NCBI RefSeq assembly: GCF_000430745.1
Contig: NZ_KE387231.1
Location: 1-64,000 of the forward strand
Source: Fictibacillus gelatini DSM 15865
Lineage (GTDB): Bacteria > Bacillota > Bacilli > Bacillales > Fictibacillaceae
Length of the DNA: 64,000 bases
Direction of reading: 5' to 3'
Below are positions 45,280-54,608 of this stretch, piece after piece. The notes under the pieces were generated by a model that had not been told where the DNA came from, ran no database searches, and was given only the letters and a program-made list of their open reading frames with translations. Made by a program: the position numbers and the translations under genes. Numbering within the stretch: position 1 is the first letter of the stretch; every line of letters starts with the position of its first letter.

Positions 45280-45825
45280 ATGCCAGCAACGGAAACGTTA
45301 CGTTCATTCAATTTGTTAAAGTGGATTGAAGAAAATAAAGAATTATTGAAGCCGCCGGTCAACAATAAAGTTATCTGGCAAGATTCCGAATTCATCGCGA
45401 TGATCATCGGCGGGCCGAATAAAAGGCGTGATTTTCATGTCGATCCTTCTGACGAATTTTTTTACCAGATAAAGGGTGACTGTTATGTCGAAATTATGAC
45501 GGAAGAAGGGGAACGGAAAGTCGTCACGGTCAAAGAAGGCGACGTATTTATGCTGCCGGCCATGGTGCCGCATTCCCCTCACCGCGTAGCCGATACGTAC
45601 GGCCTGGTCATTGAGCGGAAACGGAAGGAAGGGGAGCTTGAAGACTTCGTCTGGTTTTGTGATAAATGCAATCACGAAATGCATCGTGTGACAGTTCAAT
45701 TAAATGACATTGAAACACAGGTGAAGCAAGCGATTCATAGCTTTAATTCGAATGAACATATACGGACATGCCAAAAATGCGGGTATCAAATGCCGGAAAC
45801 TGTAGGTGAATGGAAGTGCGAATAG
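45280..45825 (+). CDS. nbaC: 3-hydroxyanthranilate 3,4-dioxygenase
   Basis: This cupin enzyme of 181 residues opens the ring of 3-hydroxyanthranilate to 2-amino-3-carboxymuconate semialdehyde with iron and oxygen. The iron ligands fall in RRDFHVDPSDEFFYQIKG (His, Glu) and VPHSPHRV (His). Segment KPPVNNKVIW near the start is typical. The C-terminal rubredoxin-like site with two CxxC motifs (WFCDKCNH and RTCQKCGY) is complete, as in bacterial but not animal enzymes. AGGAGG precedes the ATG; the end overlaps the next gene by 16 bases. Confidence 0.93.
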   Translation: MPATETLRSFNLLKWIEENKELLKPPVNNKVIWQDSEFIAMIIGGPNKRRDFHVDPSDEFFYQIKGDCYVEIMTEEGERKVVTVKEGDVFMLPAMVPHSPHRVADTYGLVIERKRKEGELEDFVWFCDKCNHEMHRVTVQLNDIETQVKQAIHSFNSNEHIRTCQKCGYQMPETVGEWKCE

Positions 45826-46853
45826 ATTTCCATACCCATATCATTCCGGAGAATTTCCCCGATTTTGAACAACAATACGGCGGCGGGCGTTGGCCAGTGC
45901 TGGAGAGGACGTGCACGTGCGGCGCACGCATTATGGTAGGCGGAAAAAACTTTCGCGATGTAACCGACCAGGTATGGTCTCCGAAGAAACGGATAGAGGA
46001 TATGGATCGTGAAGGTGTAGACATCCAAGTGCTGTCTCCTATTCCGGTTACGTTTTCTTACTGGGCACCGGCAAATCGAGCGGCCGAAATGGCTAAAATC
46101 CAAAACGATTTTATAGCGGAGACAGTATCCGAACATCCAGAGCGCTTTGTCGGGCTTGGCACGGTTCCAATGCAGGACGGGCCGACCGCCATCAAAGAAA
46201 TGGAACGTTGCATAAATGAACTGAACCTTCACGGGATTGAAATCGGGACAAACGTTAACGGGAAGAATCTGGATGATCCGTCGTTCATTGACTTTTTTGA
46301 GATGGCGGAAAAATGGGAGGTGCCCATTTTTGTTCATCCGTGGGAGACGCTCGGCCGCGACCGTATGCCGCGCCATAATTTCATGTATACGATCGGCATG
46401 CCGAGTGAAACGGCGCTGGCGGCAGCGACCCTTATTTGGAGCGGCATGATGGAGAAATATCCGCTCTTGAAAATTTGTTTTGCCCACGGGGGAGGCTCCT
46501 TCCCTTACTTGCTTCCACGTCTTGACCAGGGCTGGAATGTTTGGCCGCATTTAAGGATGACGACACATCCGCCAAGCTTTTATGCAAAGCAATTTTTCTT
46601 TGATTCTTTAACCTATGATCCTATGAATATTCGCTATATGATTGAACGATTCGGGCACGAGAAATTATTCATGGGATCCGACTATCCATTCTTACTTCGC
46701 GAGATCGAGCCGGGAAAAGTCATTGATGAGACATTAGAACTTACCGAAGAGCAGAAGAAAGCGATGCTAGGAGAAAATGCTGCGAAATTTTTATCAATCG
46801 AAAAGAAGAAAAGAGGTGTTGTGCTTGCAAATCGTACAAACGCCGGAGAGTAA
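45810..46853 (+). CDS. nbaD: 2-amino-3-carboxymuconate-6-semialdehyde decarboxylase (ACMSD)
   Basis: This amidohydrolase-fold enzyme of 347 residues removes CO2 from the ring-cleavage product and so prevents its closure to quinolinate. Zinc-site motifs are IDFHTHIIPE at the N-terminus, FVHPWE near 175, FAHGGGSFPYLL near 225 and MGSDYPF near 290. The ATG lies within the end of nbaC and is translationally coupled. The 3' end overlaps the RidA gene by 29 bases. Substrate assignment rests on family and on the neighbouring dioxygenase, which agree. Confidence 0.92.
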   Translation: MEVRIDFHTHIIPENFPDFEQQYGGGRWPVLERTCTCGARIMVGGKNFRDVTDQVWSPKKRIEDMDREGVDIQVLSPIPVTFSYWAPANRAAEMAKIQNDFIAETVSEHPERFVGLGTVPMQDGPTAIKEMERCINELNLHGIEIGTNVNGKNLDDPSFIDFFEMAEKWEVPIFVHPWETLGRDRMPRHNFMYTIGMPSETALAAATLIWSGMMEKYPLLKICFAHGGGSFPYLLPRLDQGWNVWPHLRMTTHPPSFYAKQFFFDSLTYDPMNIRYMIERFGHEKLFMGSDYPFLLREIEPGKVIDETLELTEEQKKAMLGENAAKFLSIEKKKRGVVLANRTNAGE

Positions 46854-47283
46854 ATTGCAAGAATTGGGGCTGGCATTGCCTCCGGTTCGCCCTTCTGTTG
46901 GCAACTATGTGAGCCGTGTAAGAGTCGGGAATCTATTATTTACTGCAGGACAGGGGGTAGACCAATATCATGGGAAGATCGGCCGGGATCTGACGGTCGA
47001 AGAAGGCTATTTAGCGGCACGGCAATCGATGCTCAATCTATTAAGCGTTGTAAAGGACGAATTAGGCGAATTAAGTAAAGTGAAACGGGTCGTCAAAATT
47101 CTCGGTTTTGTAAACAGCGCGGAAGACTTCATTGACCAGCCGAAAGTGATGAACGGAGCTTCTGATTTATTGGTTCAAGTTTTTGGCGAAAAAGGTAGGC
47201 ACGCCCGTTCAGCAGTAGGCATGGCACAGCTGCCGAATAATACGGCGATTGAAATCGAGATGATACTTGAAATTGCAAAATAA
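46825..47283 (+). CDS. nbaF: RidA-family 2-aminomuconate deaminase
   Basis: This protein of 152 residues has the RidA/YjgF fold (SVGNYVSRVRVGNLLFTAGQ, ending AVGMAQLPNNTAIEIEMILE). In nitrobenzoate and aminophenol pathways, RidA relatives deaminate 2-aminomuconate to 4-oxalocrotonate. The place between the decarboxylase and the semialdehyde dehydrogenase suggests that role, rather than general enamine removal. The TTG start lies 5 to 6 bases after GAGGTG within the end of the decarboxylase gene; upstream in-frame starts overlap that site. Confidence 0.85.
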   Translation: MQIVQTPESKLQELGLALPPVRPSVGNYVSRVRVGNLLFTAGQGVDQYHGKIGRDLTVEEGYLAARQSMLNLLSVVKDELGELSKVKRVVKILGFVNSAEDFIDQPKVMNGASDLLVQVFGEKGRHARSAVGMAQLPNNTAIEIEMILEIAK

Positions 47284-47296
47284 AGGGGGCGAAATG

Positions 47297-48766
47297 ATGG
47301 GCACAGATGCTTTAGCCGAAAAAGTGACCATAAAAGATGCCAGGCTTTTTATTGATGGAGAATATGTTGATTCTATTTCCGGACAAACCTTTGAAACGAT
47401 GAATCCCGCCACGAATGAGAAGTTAGCGGAAGTAGCCAAAGGCGATGCGGCGGATGTACAGCGGGCGATTGAGGTGGCCCAGAGGACGTTTGAAAGCGGA
47501 GTATGGAGCGGGATGCCCGTGGAAGAACGATCCGCTATTTTATGCAAGATGTCGGATTTGATCATGGAAAAAGTAGATGAATTGGCCTACATTGAAGCGC
47601 TTGATGTCGGCAAGCCGATTAAAGAAAGCCGCAGTTTTGACATTCCGCGCGCCGCTTCCAATTTCCGCTTTTTTGCCGAAATGGCCAAGTACGTCGTCCA
47701 TGAGCACTATGATAAGCACAACATCATGTCTTATGCAAAATATGCACCTGCAGGGGTGACAAGCCTCATTATACCGTGGAACCTTCCATTTATGCAGCTG
47801 ACGTGGAAAGCGTCTGCGGCGCTCGCTGCGGGGAATACGGTAGTCGTCAAGCCGGCTTCATATACGCCACTGAGCGCCGTCATGCTTGGAGAAATCGCCA
47901 ATGAAGCGGGGCTTCCCCCGGGTGTCTTAAATATTATTACTGGTCCTGGTAGCACGGCGGGAACGGCGATGACCACTCATCCGAATGTTCGACGCATTTC
48001 CTTTGTCGGGGAATCGAAAACCGGAAAAACAATTATGAAAAATGCCGCCGAAAACTTGATCCCGGTCTCGCTCGAGTTAGGAGGGAAATCGGCGAATATC
48101 GTGTTTGACGACGCGGATTTAGACGAAGCGGTCAAAGGTTCAATCGACGCCATTTACCGTAATCAGGGGGAAATTTGCCTGGCGGGCTCCAGGCTTCTCA
48201 TTCAAGAAAGCATTTACGACCGGTTTCTTGAAAAGTTTGTGGAAGCGGTAAGGAAGATTAACGTCGGTGATCCGACTGATGAAGCGACAGATATGGGAGC
48301 GCTCGTTTCCGAAAGCCATTTAGAAACTGTCCATCAATATGTGGAGATAGGATTAGGCGAAGGTGCAAAACTTGCCTGTGGTGGCAAAAAGGTAGCCGGC
48401 CTTGAGAAAGGCAACTTTTACGAACCAACTGTTCTTTATGATGTGGATAATAAAATGCGTGTGGCTCAGGAAGAAATCTTTGGCCCTGTGCTTGTTGCGA
48501 TCCCGTTTAAGACGGAAGAAGATGCGATCCGCATCGCTAACGATTCAATTTATGGTCTGGCAGGCGTTGTCTGGACGAACGATATCAGGCGGGCACACCG
48601 GGTGACAGCCGCTGTAAATTCCGGGCTGCTCTGGATTAATTGCTGGTATATACGGGATTTACGGACGCCATTTGGCGGCAGCAAAGCGAGCGGGATCGGC
48701 CGTGAAGGCGGACGACACAGCTTTGAATTTTATACAGAGGCGAAGACCGTAACGATGAAATTATAA
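47297..48766 (+). CDS. nbaE: 2-aminomuconate-6-semialdehyde dehydrogenase
   Basis: This NAD-dependent aldehyde dehydrogenase of 489 residues oxidises 2-aminomuconate semialdehyde to 2-aminomuconate. The catalytic Cys lies in NQGEICLAGSR, the general base Glu in SLELGGKSANIV, and VFGPVL-like IFGPVLVAIPF follows. The late segment WINCWYIRDLRTPFGGSKAS is of the aminomuconate/hydroxymuconate type. AAAGGGGG precedes two ATG codons; the second has the better spacing. A terminator-like hairpin follows before the next operon gene. Confidence 0.9.
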   Translation: MGTDALAEKVTIKDARLFIDGEYVDSISGQTFETMNPATNEKLAEVAKGDAADVQRAIEVAQRTFESGVWSGMPVEERSAILCKMSDLIMEKVDELAYIEALDVGKPIKESRSFDIPRAASNFRFFAEMAKYVVHEHYDKHNIMSYAKYAPAGVTSLIIPWNLPFMQLTWKASAALAAGNTVVVKPASYTPLSAVMLGEIANEAGLPPGVLNIITGPGSTAGTAMTTHPNVRRISFVGESKTGKTIMKNAAENLIPVSLELGGKSANIVFDDADLDEAVKGSIDAIYRNQGEICLAGSRLLIQESIYDRFLEKFVEAVRKINVGDPTDEATDMGALVSESHLETVHQYVEIGLGEGAKLACGGKKVAGLEKGNFYEPTVLYDVDNKMRVAQEEIFGPVLVAIPFKTEEDAIRIANDSIYGLAGVVWTNDIRRAHRVTAAVNSGLLWINCWYIRDLRTPFGGSKASGIGREGGRHSFEFYTEAKTVTMKL

Positions 48767-48775
48767 AAATGGAAG

Positions 48776-48812
48776 AACCACGAATGGCTTTGACTTTGCC
48801 TTCGTGGTTTTT
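48776..48812 (+). terminator. Terminator-like hairpin inside the catabolic operon
   Basis: AACCACGAA pairs with TTCGTGGTT around a 16-base loop, followed by TTTTTC. It stands between the dehydrogenase and hydratase genes and would lower or gate expression of the last four genes. Confidence 0.7.
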
Positions 48813-48835
48813 CAAAAGGAAGGGAGAACGATTGA

Positions 48836-49615
48836 ATGCCATCCATTATCGAAGAATTAGCCGAAGAATTGCTTAAGGCGGAACTGTCAAAACAACCAAT
48901 AGATCCGCTGACTACCCGTTATCGGGAGTTAACAGCCGACGATGCTTATCGCATACAATTGGAAGCGGTAAAAAGAAGACTGAAAGACGGCAGAAAAGTT
49001 ATCGGGAAGAAAGTAGGCTTGACGAGCAAAGCGATGCAAAAGATGCTCAATGTTGACGAGCCGGATTATGGCCATTTGTTTGATGATATGAAAGTGAAGA
49101 GCGGGGAAACCGTTCAAATGAATTCAATGATAATGCCGAAAGTGGAGGCGGAAATCGGGTTTATTCTTGGAGCGGATTTATTTAAGCCAAACGTTACGTT
49201 TATTGATGTGATGATGGCTACCGAATTCCTGGTTCCTACACTTGAAATAATCGACAGCCGCATTTCGGACTGGAACATTAAACTGGAAGATACGGTTGCC
49301 GACAACGGCTCGTCCGCAAAAGTTGTAATTGGTGAACAACGTAGGGAGATGGCAGCACTTGATTTGAGGAGCACGAGCATGGTGCTTTTAAAAAATGGGG
49401 ATGTGGCAGCAACTGGCGCCGGTGCGGCTGCGCTTGGACATCCGGCTCATGCCGTCGCCTGGCTTGCGAATAAGCTTTATGAATATGATATTCCGCTAAA
49501 AGCAGGTGAACTGATTTTACCTGGAGCGTTATCCGGGGCTATTGAAGTAGCGGCAGGCGACACCATTACCGCACAGTTTGGCTCTCTCGGTTCGGTGTCC
49601 GTTAGCTTTGAGTAA
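48836..49615 (+). CDS. mhpD: 2-oxopent-4-enoate (2-hydroxypentadienoate) hydratase
   Basis: This protein of 259 residues is of the hydratase/decarboxylase superfamily. It adds water to 2-hydroxypenta-2,4-dienoate to give 4-hydroxy-2-oxovalerate. Motifs are GKKVGLTSKAMQKMLNVDEP, MPKVEAEIGFIL with metal-binding Glu residues, EIIDSRISDW and GALSGAIEVAAGD. It is a paralogue of the last gene of the operon. The choice of hydratase here and decarboxylase there rests on resemblance to MhpD and DmpH and could be reversed. It follows an internal terminator-like hairpin. Confidence 0.82.
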   Translation: MPSIIEELAEELLKAELSKQPIDPLTTRYRELTADDAYRIQLEAVKRRLKDGRKVIGKKVGLTSKAMQKMLNVDEPDYGHLFDDMKVKSGETVQMNSMIMPKVEAEIGFILGADLFKPNVTFIDVMMATEFLVPTLEIIDSRISDWNIKLEDTVADNGSSAKVVIGEQRREMAALDLRSTSMVLLKNGDVAATGAGAAALGHPAHAVAWLANKLYEYDIPLKAGELILPGALSGAIEVAAGDTITAQFGSLGSVSVSFE

Positions 49616-49633
49616 AAAGCGAGGTGAACTGCA

Positions 49634-50548
49634 ATGCGTAAAGTAAAAGCAGCCATTATCGGTTCAGGCAATATTGGAACGGATTTAATGTATAAGTTAG
49701 AGCGAAGTAATTGGGTTGAGTTGACAGCGATGATTGGAATTGATCCGGAATCAGAAGGGTTAAAGCGGGCAAAGGAATCAGGCTATCAAATTTTTACCAA
49801 TGGCATTCAAGGGTTAATTGATCACCCGGACATTGCGGACATCGCATTTGATGCGACATCGGCAAAAGCGCATGTAAGACACGCAAAAATATTAGATGAG
49901 TTAGGAACGTTGGCGATTGATTTAACGCCGGCGGCAATCGTCCCTTTTCTTTGTCCAGCAGTAAACTCCGGTAAAAAGGTAAAGGCGAAAAATGTCAATA
50001 TGATTTCGTGCGGGGGACAGGCGACCATTCCGATCGTTTATGCCATTAATCGGGCAGCTGATGTCGCATATGCCGAGATTGTCGCAACGATCTCAAGCCG
50101 AAGCGCGGGTCCTGGTACTCGGGCAAACATCGATGAATTTACAATTACAACACGCCGCGGGATTGAACAGGTAGGCGGGGCGGATAGAGGAAAAGCGATC
50201 ATTATCCTCAATCCCGCTGAACCTCCAATCCTGATGCGCGATACGATTTATTGTGAAGTAAAGAACATGGATGAAAAAGGCATCCGGCAATCAATTGAAG
50301 AAATGGTTAATAAAGTTCGGGAATATGTGCCTGGATATCGTTTAAAACAAGAGCCGTTATTTGACGGGAACCGTGTAACTGTTTTTTTGGAAGTGGAAGG
50401 CGCCGGCGATTATTTTCCTCCTTACGCCGGAAATCTGGATATTATGACGGCCGCAGCTGTCCGAGTAGGAGAGGATTTCGCCCGTCAAATTTTACAATTA
50501 GATAGAACGGAAGATGAAGAAAGGGTTGAGACGCTTGAAACGAAATAG
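49634..50548 (+). CDS. mhpF: Acetaldehyde dehydrogenase (acylating)
   Basis: This protein of 304 residues turns acetaldehyde, CoA and NAD into acetyl-CoA. The NAD-binding start is [17 protein letters not shown], and the catalytic Cys lies in [17 protein letters not shown]. It works in a complex with the aldolase of the next gene, which channels acetaldehyde to it. GAGGTGAAC precedes the ATG. The end overlaps the aldolase gene. Confidence 0.94.
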   Translation: MRKVKAAIIGSGNIGTDLMYKLERSNWVELTAMIGIDPESEGLKRAKESGYQIFTNGIQGLIDHPDIADIAFDATSAKAHVRHAKILDELGTLAIDLTPAAIVPFLCPAVNSGKKVKAKNVNMISCGGQATIPIVYAINRAADVAYAEIVATISSRSAGPGTRANIDEFTITTRRGIEQVGGADRGKAIIILNPAEPPILMRDTIYCEVKNMDEKGIRQSIEEMVNKVREYVPGYRLKQEPLFDGNRVTVFLEVEGAGDYFPPYAGNLDIMTAAAVRVGEDFARQILQLDRTEDEERVETLETK

Positions 50549-51560
50549 TGAGAAACCAATCAAGCTGACGGAAGTATGCCTCCGCGATGGAAGCCATACG
50601 ATTGCCCACCAATTTACGGAAGAACAAGTGTACACTATCGCAAAAGCCCTCGATGAAGCAGGAATGCATTATATTGAAGTAAGCCACGGCGATGGATTGG
50701 GAGGTTCGACCATCCAGTATGGCCAATCGCTCGTCGATGAAATGAAATTGATCGAGGCGGCAGTTCAGGCATGTAAACAGGCAACGGTTGCTGTGCTCTT
50801 GCTCCCGGGGATTGGGACGGTGCACGAATTAAAAAAGGCACGCGAGCTTGGGGCGGGATTGGTCCGAGTAGCGACACATGTTACAGAAGCGGACGTCTCC
50901 GCCCAACATATTTATTTGGCCCGTGAACTGGGAATGGAAGCGGTTGGCTTTTTAATGATGGCTCATTCAGCACCTGTCGAGAAGCTTGTCGAACAAGCAA
51001 AACTGATGGAGAGTTATGGAGCTGAGGCAGTGTATGTAACGGATTCGGCCGGCACTCTGCTTCCGCATGAAGTCCGTGAACGAATGAGGGCGCTTAGAGC
51101 TTCGCTTGAGATTGAAATTGGGTTCCATGGCCATAACAATTTATCAGTGGCCGTTGCAAACACCATAACGGCAATTGAAGAAGGCGCAACAAGAATCGAT
51201 GGAAGTGTGCGCTGTTTAGGAGCAGGTGCCGGAAATACACAAACGGAAGTGCTCCTTGCCGTGCTGCGCCGAATGGGGCTTGATACAGGGGTTAATTTAT
51301 ATCAAATGATCGATTTGGCGGAGGACATCATCGCCCCAATGCTGCCAAGGCCGCAGGAAATAGGAAAAGGAAGTTTGATTATGGGCTACGCAGGCGTCTA
51401 TTCCAGCTTTTTGCTGCATGCTGAACGGGCGGGGAAACGATTCGGCATCGACCCGCGTGATATTTTAATCGAGTTAGGCAAAAGGAAAGTCGTCGGTGGA
51501 CAGGAAGATATGATTTTGGATGTCGCCGCCGAACTTTCGAGAGCGAAAATGGAGGTTTAG
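50535..51560 (+). CDS. mhpE: 4-hydroxy-2-oxovalerate aldolase
   Basis: This DRE-TIM metallolyase of about 341 residues cleaves 4-hydroxy-2-oxovalerate to pyruvate and acetaldehyde. Motifs are [38 protein letters not shown] and [14 protein letters not shown] (metal His pair). The start is uncertain: a TTG 9 bases after AAAGGG is used here, while an ATG 21 bases upstream lacks a spaced ribosome binding site. Both lie inside the previous gene. The two proteins form the usual channelling complex. Confidence 0.92.
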   Translation: MKRNSEKPIKLTEVCLRDGSHTIAHQFTEEQVYTIAKALDEAGMHYIEVSHGDGLGGSTIQYGQSLVDEMKLIEAAVQACKQATVAVLLLPGIGTVHELKKARELGAGLVRVATHVTEADVSAQHIYLARELGMEAVGFLMMAHSAPVEKLVEQAKLMESYGAEAVYVTDSAGTLLPHEVRERMRALRASLEIEIGFHGHNNLSVAVANTITAIEEGATRIDGSVRCLGAGAGNTQTEVLLAVLRRMGLDTGVNLYQMIDLAEDIIAPMLPRPQEIGKGSLIMGYAGVYSSFLLHAERAGKRFGIDPRDILIELGKRKVVGGQEDMILDVAAELSRAKMEV

Positions 51561-51565
51561 GGACG

Positions 51566-52351
51566 ATGATAACAAAAAGAACGGATAGAGAAATGATCGA
51601 CTATCTTTTAGCGGCTGAGCAAGAAGTTCGGGAAGTTCATAAACTGACCGACCAAAATCCTGAATTGACAATTAAGGAAGCATATGAACTGCAAAAGAAG
51701 CTGATCGACCGGAAAATCGCCGATGGAGCCAGAAGAATAGGGGTTAAGCTTGGTTTAACGAGCAAGGCGAAGCAACAGATGATGGGAATTAATGAAGCGA
51801 TCTATGGGTATTTGTTGGACAATATGCTTAGTGTAGAATGGGAGCCGGTTGACTATAGACGTTTTATCCATCCGAAAGCCGAGCCGGAAATTGCTTTTTT
51901 AATGGGGGAAGATTTGCAAGGGCAGGATGTTACTGCTGCTGATGTATTACGTGCTACGAAATATGTTGCGCCCGCCATTGAGATTATCGACAGCCGGTAT
52001 AAAGACTTCAAGTTTACACTTGTCGATGTTGTTGCGGATAATTGTTCTTCTGCGCAATTTATAGTAGGAAGCAAATGGGTGTCTCCAGACTCCATTGATT
52101 TGGCGGAGATCGGGATGGTCATGTCTAAAAATGGAGAAGTGGCTACAGTTGGAGCGGGCGCTGCTGTGCTCGGGAATCCCGCTCAAGCCGTTGCCTGGGC
52201 GGTTAATAAGCTGGGGGAGCGTGGCGAAGGCTTGAAAAAAGGAGACATCGTCTTAAGCGGCGCTTTATCTGAAGCGGTCGCTTTTGAAGCGGGAGATTCA
52301 TGTCTAGCTCAATTTGACGGTCTGGGCAGCGTTTCGTTCTTGTGCAAATAA
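51566..52351 (+). CDS. dmpH: 4-oxalocrotonate decarboxylase
   Basis: This protein of 261 residues is a paralogue of the hydratase above. It decarboxylates 4-oxalocrotonate to 2-hydroxypentadienoate, the step between the deaminase and the hydratase. Motifs are GVKLGLTSKAKQQMMGINEA, HPKAEPEIAFLM, AIEIIDSRYKDFKFT and VLSGALSEAV. In related pathways decarboxylase and hydratase form a complex. GGAGG lies upstream of the ATG. Last gene of the operon; only a weak A/T hairpin follows as a possible terminator. Confidence 0.84.
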   Translation: MITKRTDREMIDYLLAAEQEVREVHKLTDQNPELTIKEAYELQKKLIDRKIADGARRIGVKLGLTSKAKQQMMGINEAIYGYLLDNMLSVEWEPVDYRRFIHPKAEPEIAFLMGEDLQGQDVTAADVLRATKYVAPAIEIIDSRYKDFKFTLVDVVADNCSSAQFIVGSKWVSPDSIDLAEIGMVMSKNGEVATVGAGAAVLGNPAQAVAWAVNKLGERGEGLKKGDIVLSGALSEAVAFEAGDSCLAQFDGLGSVSFLCK

Positions 52352-52446
52352 ATCAATCCCTGCCTGAAAAAAAGTTGAAACTTTTTAATTTCCCCTACGT
52401 AATAGTAGTCAAGAAGCGGTTTCTACTATAAGGGAGGAATTTGTAA

Positions 52447-52890
52447 GTGTTCAAAAAAATAATTGCAGCTTTAACAGTTTTAACCTTATTGTTAACGCCT
52501 GTAGGAGATGCTGTTTTCCATAAAAGTTCGGACCAGGCAATGGCGAAAGGCTATCGATCCGGCGTGAAGTCATTTAAGACGAATAAAGGAAGCAATGGTT
52601 CTATATTCAATAAGAACAATCATCAAACGAACAAGCAAAAAGGAACGAACATGTTTAACAGTTCCAAGACTTCCAAAAAAAGCGGCGGATTTTTAAAAGG
52701 CTTAATGCTTGGCGGACTTGCAGGACTATTGTTTGGCGGGCTATTCGGGCACCTCGGCATCCTGGGCTCCATCTTAGGGTTGATGGTTAATGTTCTGGCG
52801 ATTATTGTGCTCATTTCAGTCATTACCAGCATCTTCAGGTTTTTCAAAAATAAAAGGAAGAAAGAAGAGTACAACCCATGGAGAAGATAA
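52447..52890 (+). CDS. Small membrane protein with signal peptide and Gly-rich helices (Tim44-like N-terminal type)
   Basis: This protein of 147 residues starts with a signal peptide (KIIAALTVLTLLLTPVGDAV). A basic, Asn/Ser/Lys-rich stretch follows, then a Gly/Leu-rich hydrophobic part (GLMLGGLAGLLFGGLFGHLG and a second helix) and a basic tail. Such Gly-rich helices are like the front of bacterial proteins annotated as Tim44-like, but the Tim44 domain itself is absent. GGGAGG precedes the GTG start. It overlaps the next gene by 13 bases. Function unknown. Confidence 0.65.
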   Translation: MFKKIIAALTVLTLLLTPVGDAVFHKSSDQAMAKGYRSGVKSFKTNKGSNGSIFNKNNHQTNKQKGTNMFNSSKTSKKSGGFLKGLMLGGLAGLLFGGLFGHLGILGSILGLMVNVLAIIVLISVITSIFRFFKNKRKKEEYNPWRR

Positions 52891-53174
52891 CACTATTCGA
52901 ACAGGATGTTGTCAACGCGCTTTGTTTATTTACAGCAAATAAACGGGGGATGACGCCTGAAGAGATTGAGGTAGAGCTGCTTTATGACGACGATTACGGT
53001 TTCTCTGCCGAAGTTTACGCAAACGGAAGAAAGCAAGTATTGATTGAGGCAAACATTATTGAAGCGCTTCGCTTTTGGCTTGATAGCGAAACGAACATCG
53101 ACCCGGTTTCAGCCGGAATAGAGCTCGTGCTGGATGATGATGAGGGGATTATCGCGATTGTTAAATACCATTAA
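52878..53174 (+). CDS. YxcD-family protein (DUF2653)
   Basis: This acidic cytosolic protein of 98 residues (FEQDVVNALCLFTANKRGMT, VELLYDDDYGFSAEV, ELVLDDDEGIIAIV) matches the YxcD/DUF2653 family of Bacillus in length and pattern. No function is known for the family. It starts inside the previous gene and is probably coupled to it, which suggests a shared role. A strong terminator overlaps the stop. Confidence 0.75.
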   Translation: MEKITLFEQDVVNALCLFTANKRGMTPEEIEVELLYDDDYGFSAEVYANGRKQVLIEANIIEALRFWLDSETNIDPVSAGIELVLDDDEGIIAIVKYH

Positions 53175-53213
53175 AAGCTTAACCAGCTTTAAATTGCTGG
53201 TTAAGCTTTTTTT
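53174..53213 (+). terminator. Terminator of the small-membrane-protein/yxcD-like pair
   Basis: AAGCTTAACCAGC and GCTGGTTAAGCTT form a 13-bp perfect stem with an eight-base loop, followed by seven T. Confidence 0.94.
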
Positions 53214-53425
53214 GATCATCTCCCAAAAATTTGAATGTTCATTATCATAACAATATAATTTTGAATACAAAAGAAAAATTTGTCAATTTACAACCTGGCT
53301 CGGTATCGATCGCGAATTTAAAAGGATATTTGGCATGTGGGGAAATGCAGTGATGTTAAACTGGTACTCTTAAAAGGGCTATACTATAATATTGTTAGTT
53401 TAAATAATGATAAGAGAGCTTTACT

Positions 53426-54517
53426 ATGCTTAACAAAAAAACAATTATTATTGCTACATTTCTTTGTCTATTGATTGTTGGGGGAGCTTTTTGTGACTAT
53501 TGTGACCAAACGCCGCAAAGTGTGAAAAGAACGAAAAAATCTTCACTTGAATGGATGGAAAAAGAAAGGGTAGATGACTATTTAAAGCGTATCCATTTTA
53601 ATGGCACAGCGGTTATTGTAAAAGACGGTAAAACGATTCTAAATAAAGGCTTTGGCTTTTCAAATGTAAAGACAGGGAGCATGAACAATCCGGAAACCGT
53701 CTATTATATCGGTTCAATTACGAAGTCGTTTGTTTCAACAGCGTTTATGCAGCTTCAAGAAGAAGGGAAAGTGAACATCAATGATCGGCTGTCAAAGTAT
53801 TTCCCATCTTTTCCTTATGCCGATGACATTAAACTGTATCATTTGCTGACACATACGTCGGGACTGCCTTATCGTTCAGAAACGAGCAGAAGAATGTCAA
53901 AAGAAGCGCTTTTAAAGAAAATTGAGATGGACGCCCGCTTTTTGCTTTTTCCCCCCGGTACAGAATGGAATTATTCCGATTCCAATTACACGCTTCTTGG
54001 GCTTATTATTGAGAAAGTTTCAGGCGAAACTTTACATCAATATATAAAGGATCATATTTTTCAAAAAGCCGGGATGCACCACTCCGGATTCGGCGAGGAT
54101 TTTCGTAAAGAGAAGCATCCTTCTACCGGTTACTTTAACACGACTTTCGGGTTCTATAAGCCAGCTATCCCTCATTTTTCACAATTATTGGGATGCGGAG
54201 ACATTTATATGACGGCTTACGATCTATATAAGTTTGATAACGCGTTACGTACAGGGAAATTGGTTTCAAAAAATAGCTATCAACAGATAAATGCTCCATT
54301 TAAAGCATATTATGGTTTTGGCTGGTATGTAAATCGCGATAAGTATTACTCACATGGCGTTATGCCGGGTTTTGAAGGAATGAATGGATACAGCCGGGAC
54401 GGACGTATTTATGTTGTCTTGCTTTCAAATGTCCAACATACAATTCCATCATTCCGTAAAGTAAATAATCAAATTTTTACTCGATTGGAGAATGGCTCTT
54501 CAACAATGGAGAAGTAA
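53426..54517 (+). CDS. Serine beta-lactamase-fold protein (class C/PBP4* type), membrane anchored or secreted
   Basis: This protein of 363 residues has an N-terminal hydrophobic segment (IIIATFLCLLIVGGAFC) that may be a signal peptide or anchor. The beta-lactamase-family domain has SxxK as SITKS near 97, YxN as NYSDSN near 185 and HxG as YSHGVMPG near 310. All catalytic residues are present. Relatives are D-amino acid peptidases, esterases or penicillin-binding proteins of low affinity; the substrate cannot be told. A TATAAT lies about 40 bases before the gene. It is a single gene. Confidence 0.8.
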   Translation: MLNKKTIIIATFLCLLIVGGAFCDYCDQTPQSVKRTKKSSLEWMEKERVDDYLKRIHFNGTAVIVKDGKTILNKGFGFSNVKTGSMNNPETVYYIGSITKSFVSTAFMQLQEEGKVNINDRLSKYFPSFPYADDIKLYHLLTHTSGLPYRSETSRRMSKEALLKKIEMDARFLLFPPGTEWNYSDSNYTLLGLIIEKVSGETLHQYIKDHIFQKAGMHHSGFGEDFRKEKHPSTGYFNTTFGFYKPAIPHFSQLLGCGDIYMTAYDLYKFDNALRTGKLVSKNSYQQINAPFKAYYGFGWYVNRDKYYSHGVMPGFEGMNGYSRDGRIYVVLLSNVQHTIPSFRKVNNQIFTRLENGSSTMEK

Positions 54518-54608
54518 AATTTTGGGAGCGGACACGAATCCATTGCTGAATAGTGCATCGCCCTTTATAATAGATTTATTGAAAATTCGAACATAGGGGG
54601 ATAGACCG

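Noticed and set aside
54518-54608. SAM riboswitch before metA
   Set aside because: The gap is only 90 bases and lacks the S-box core sequences and a terminator.
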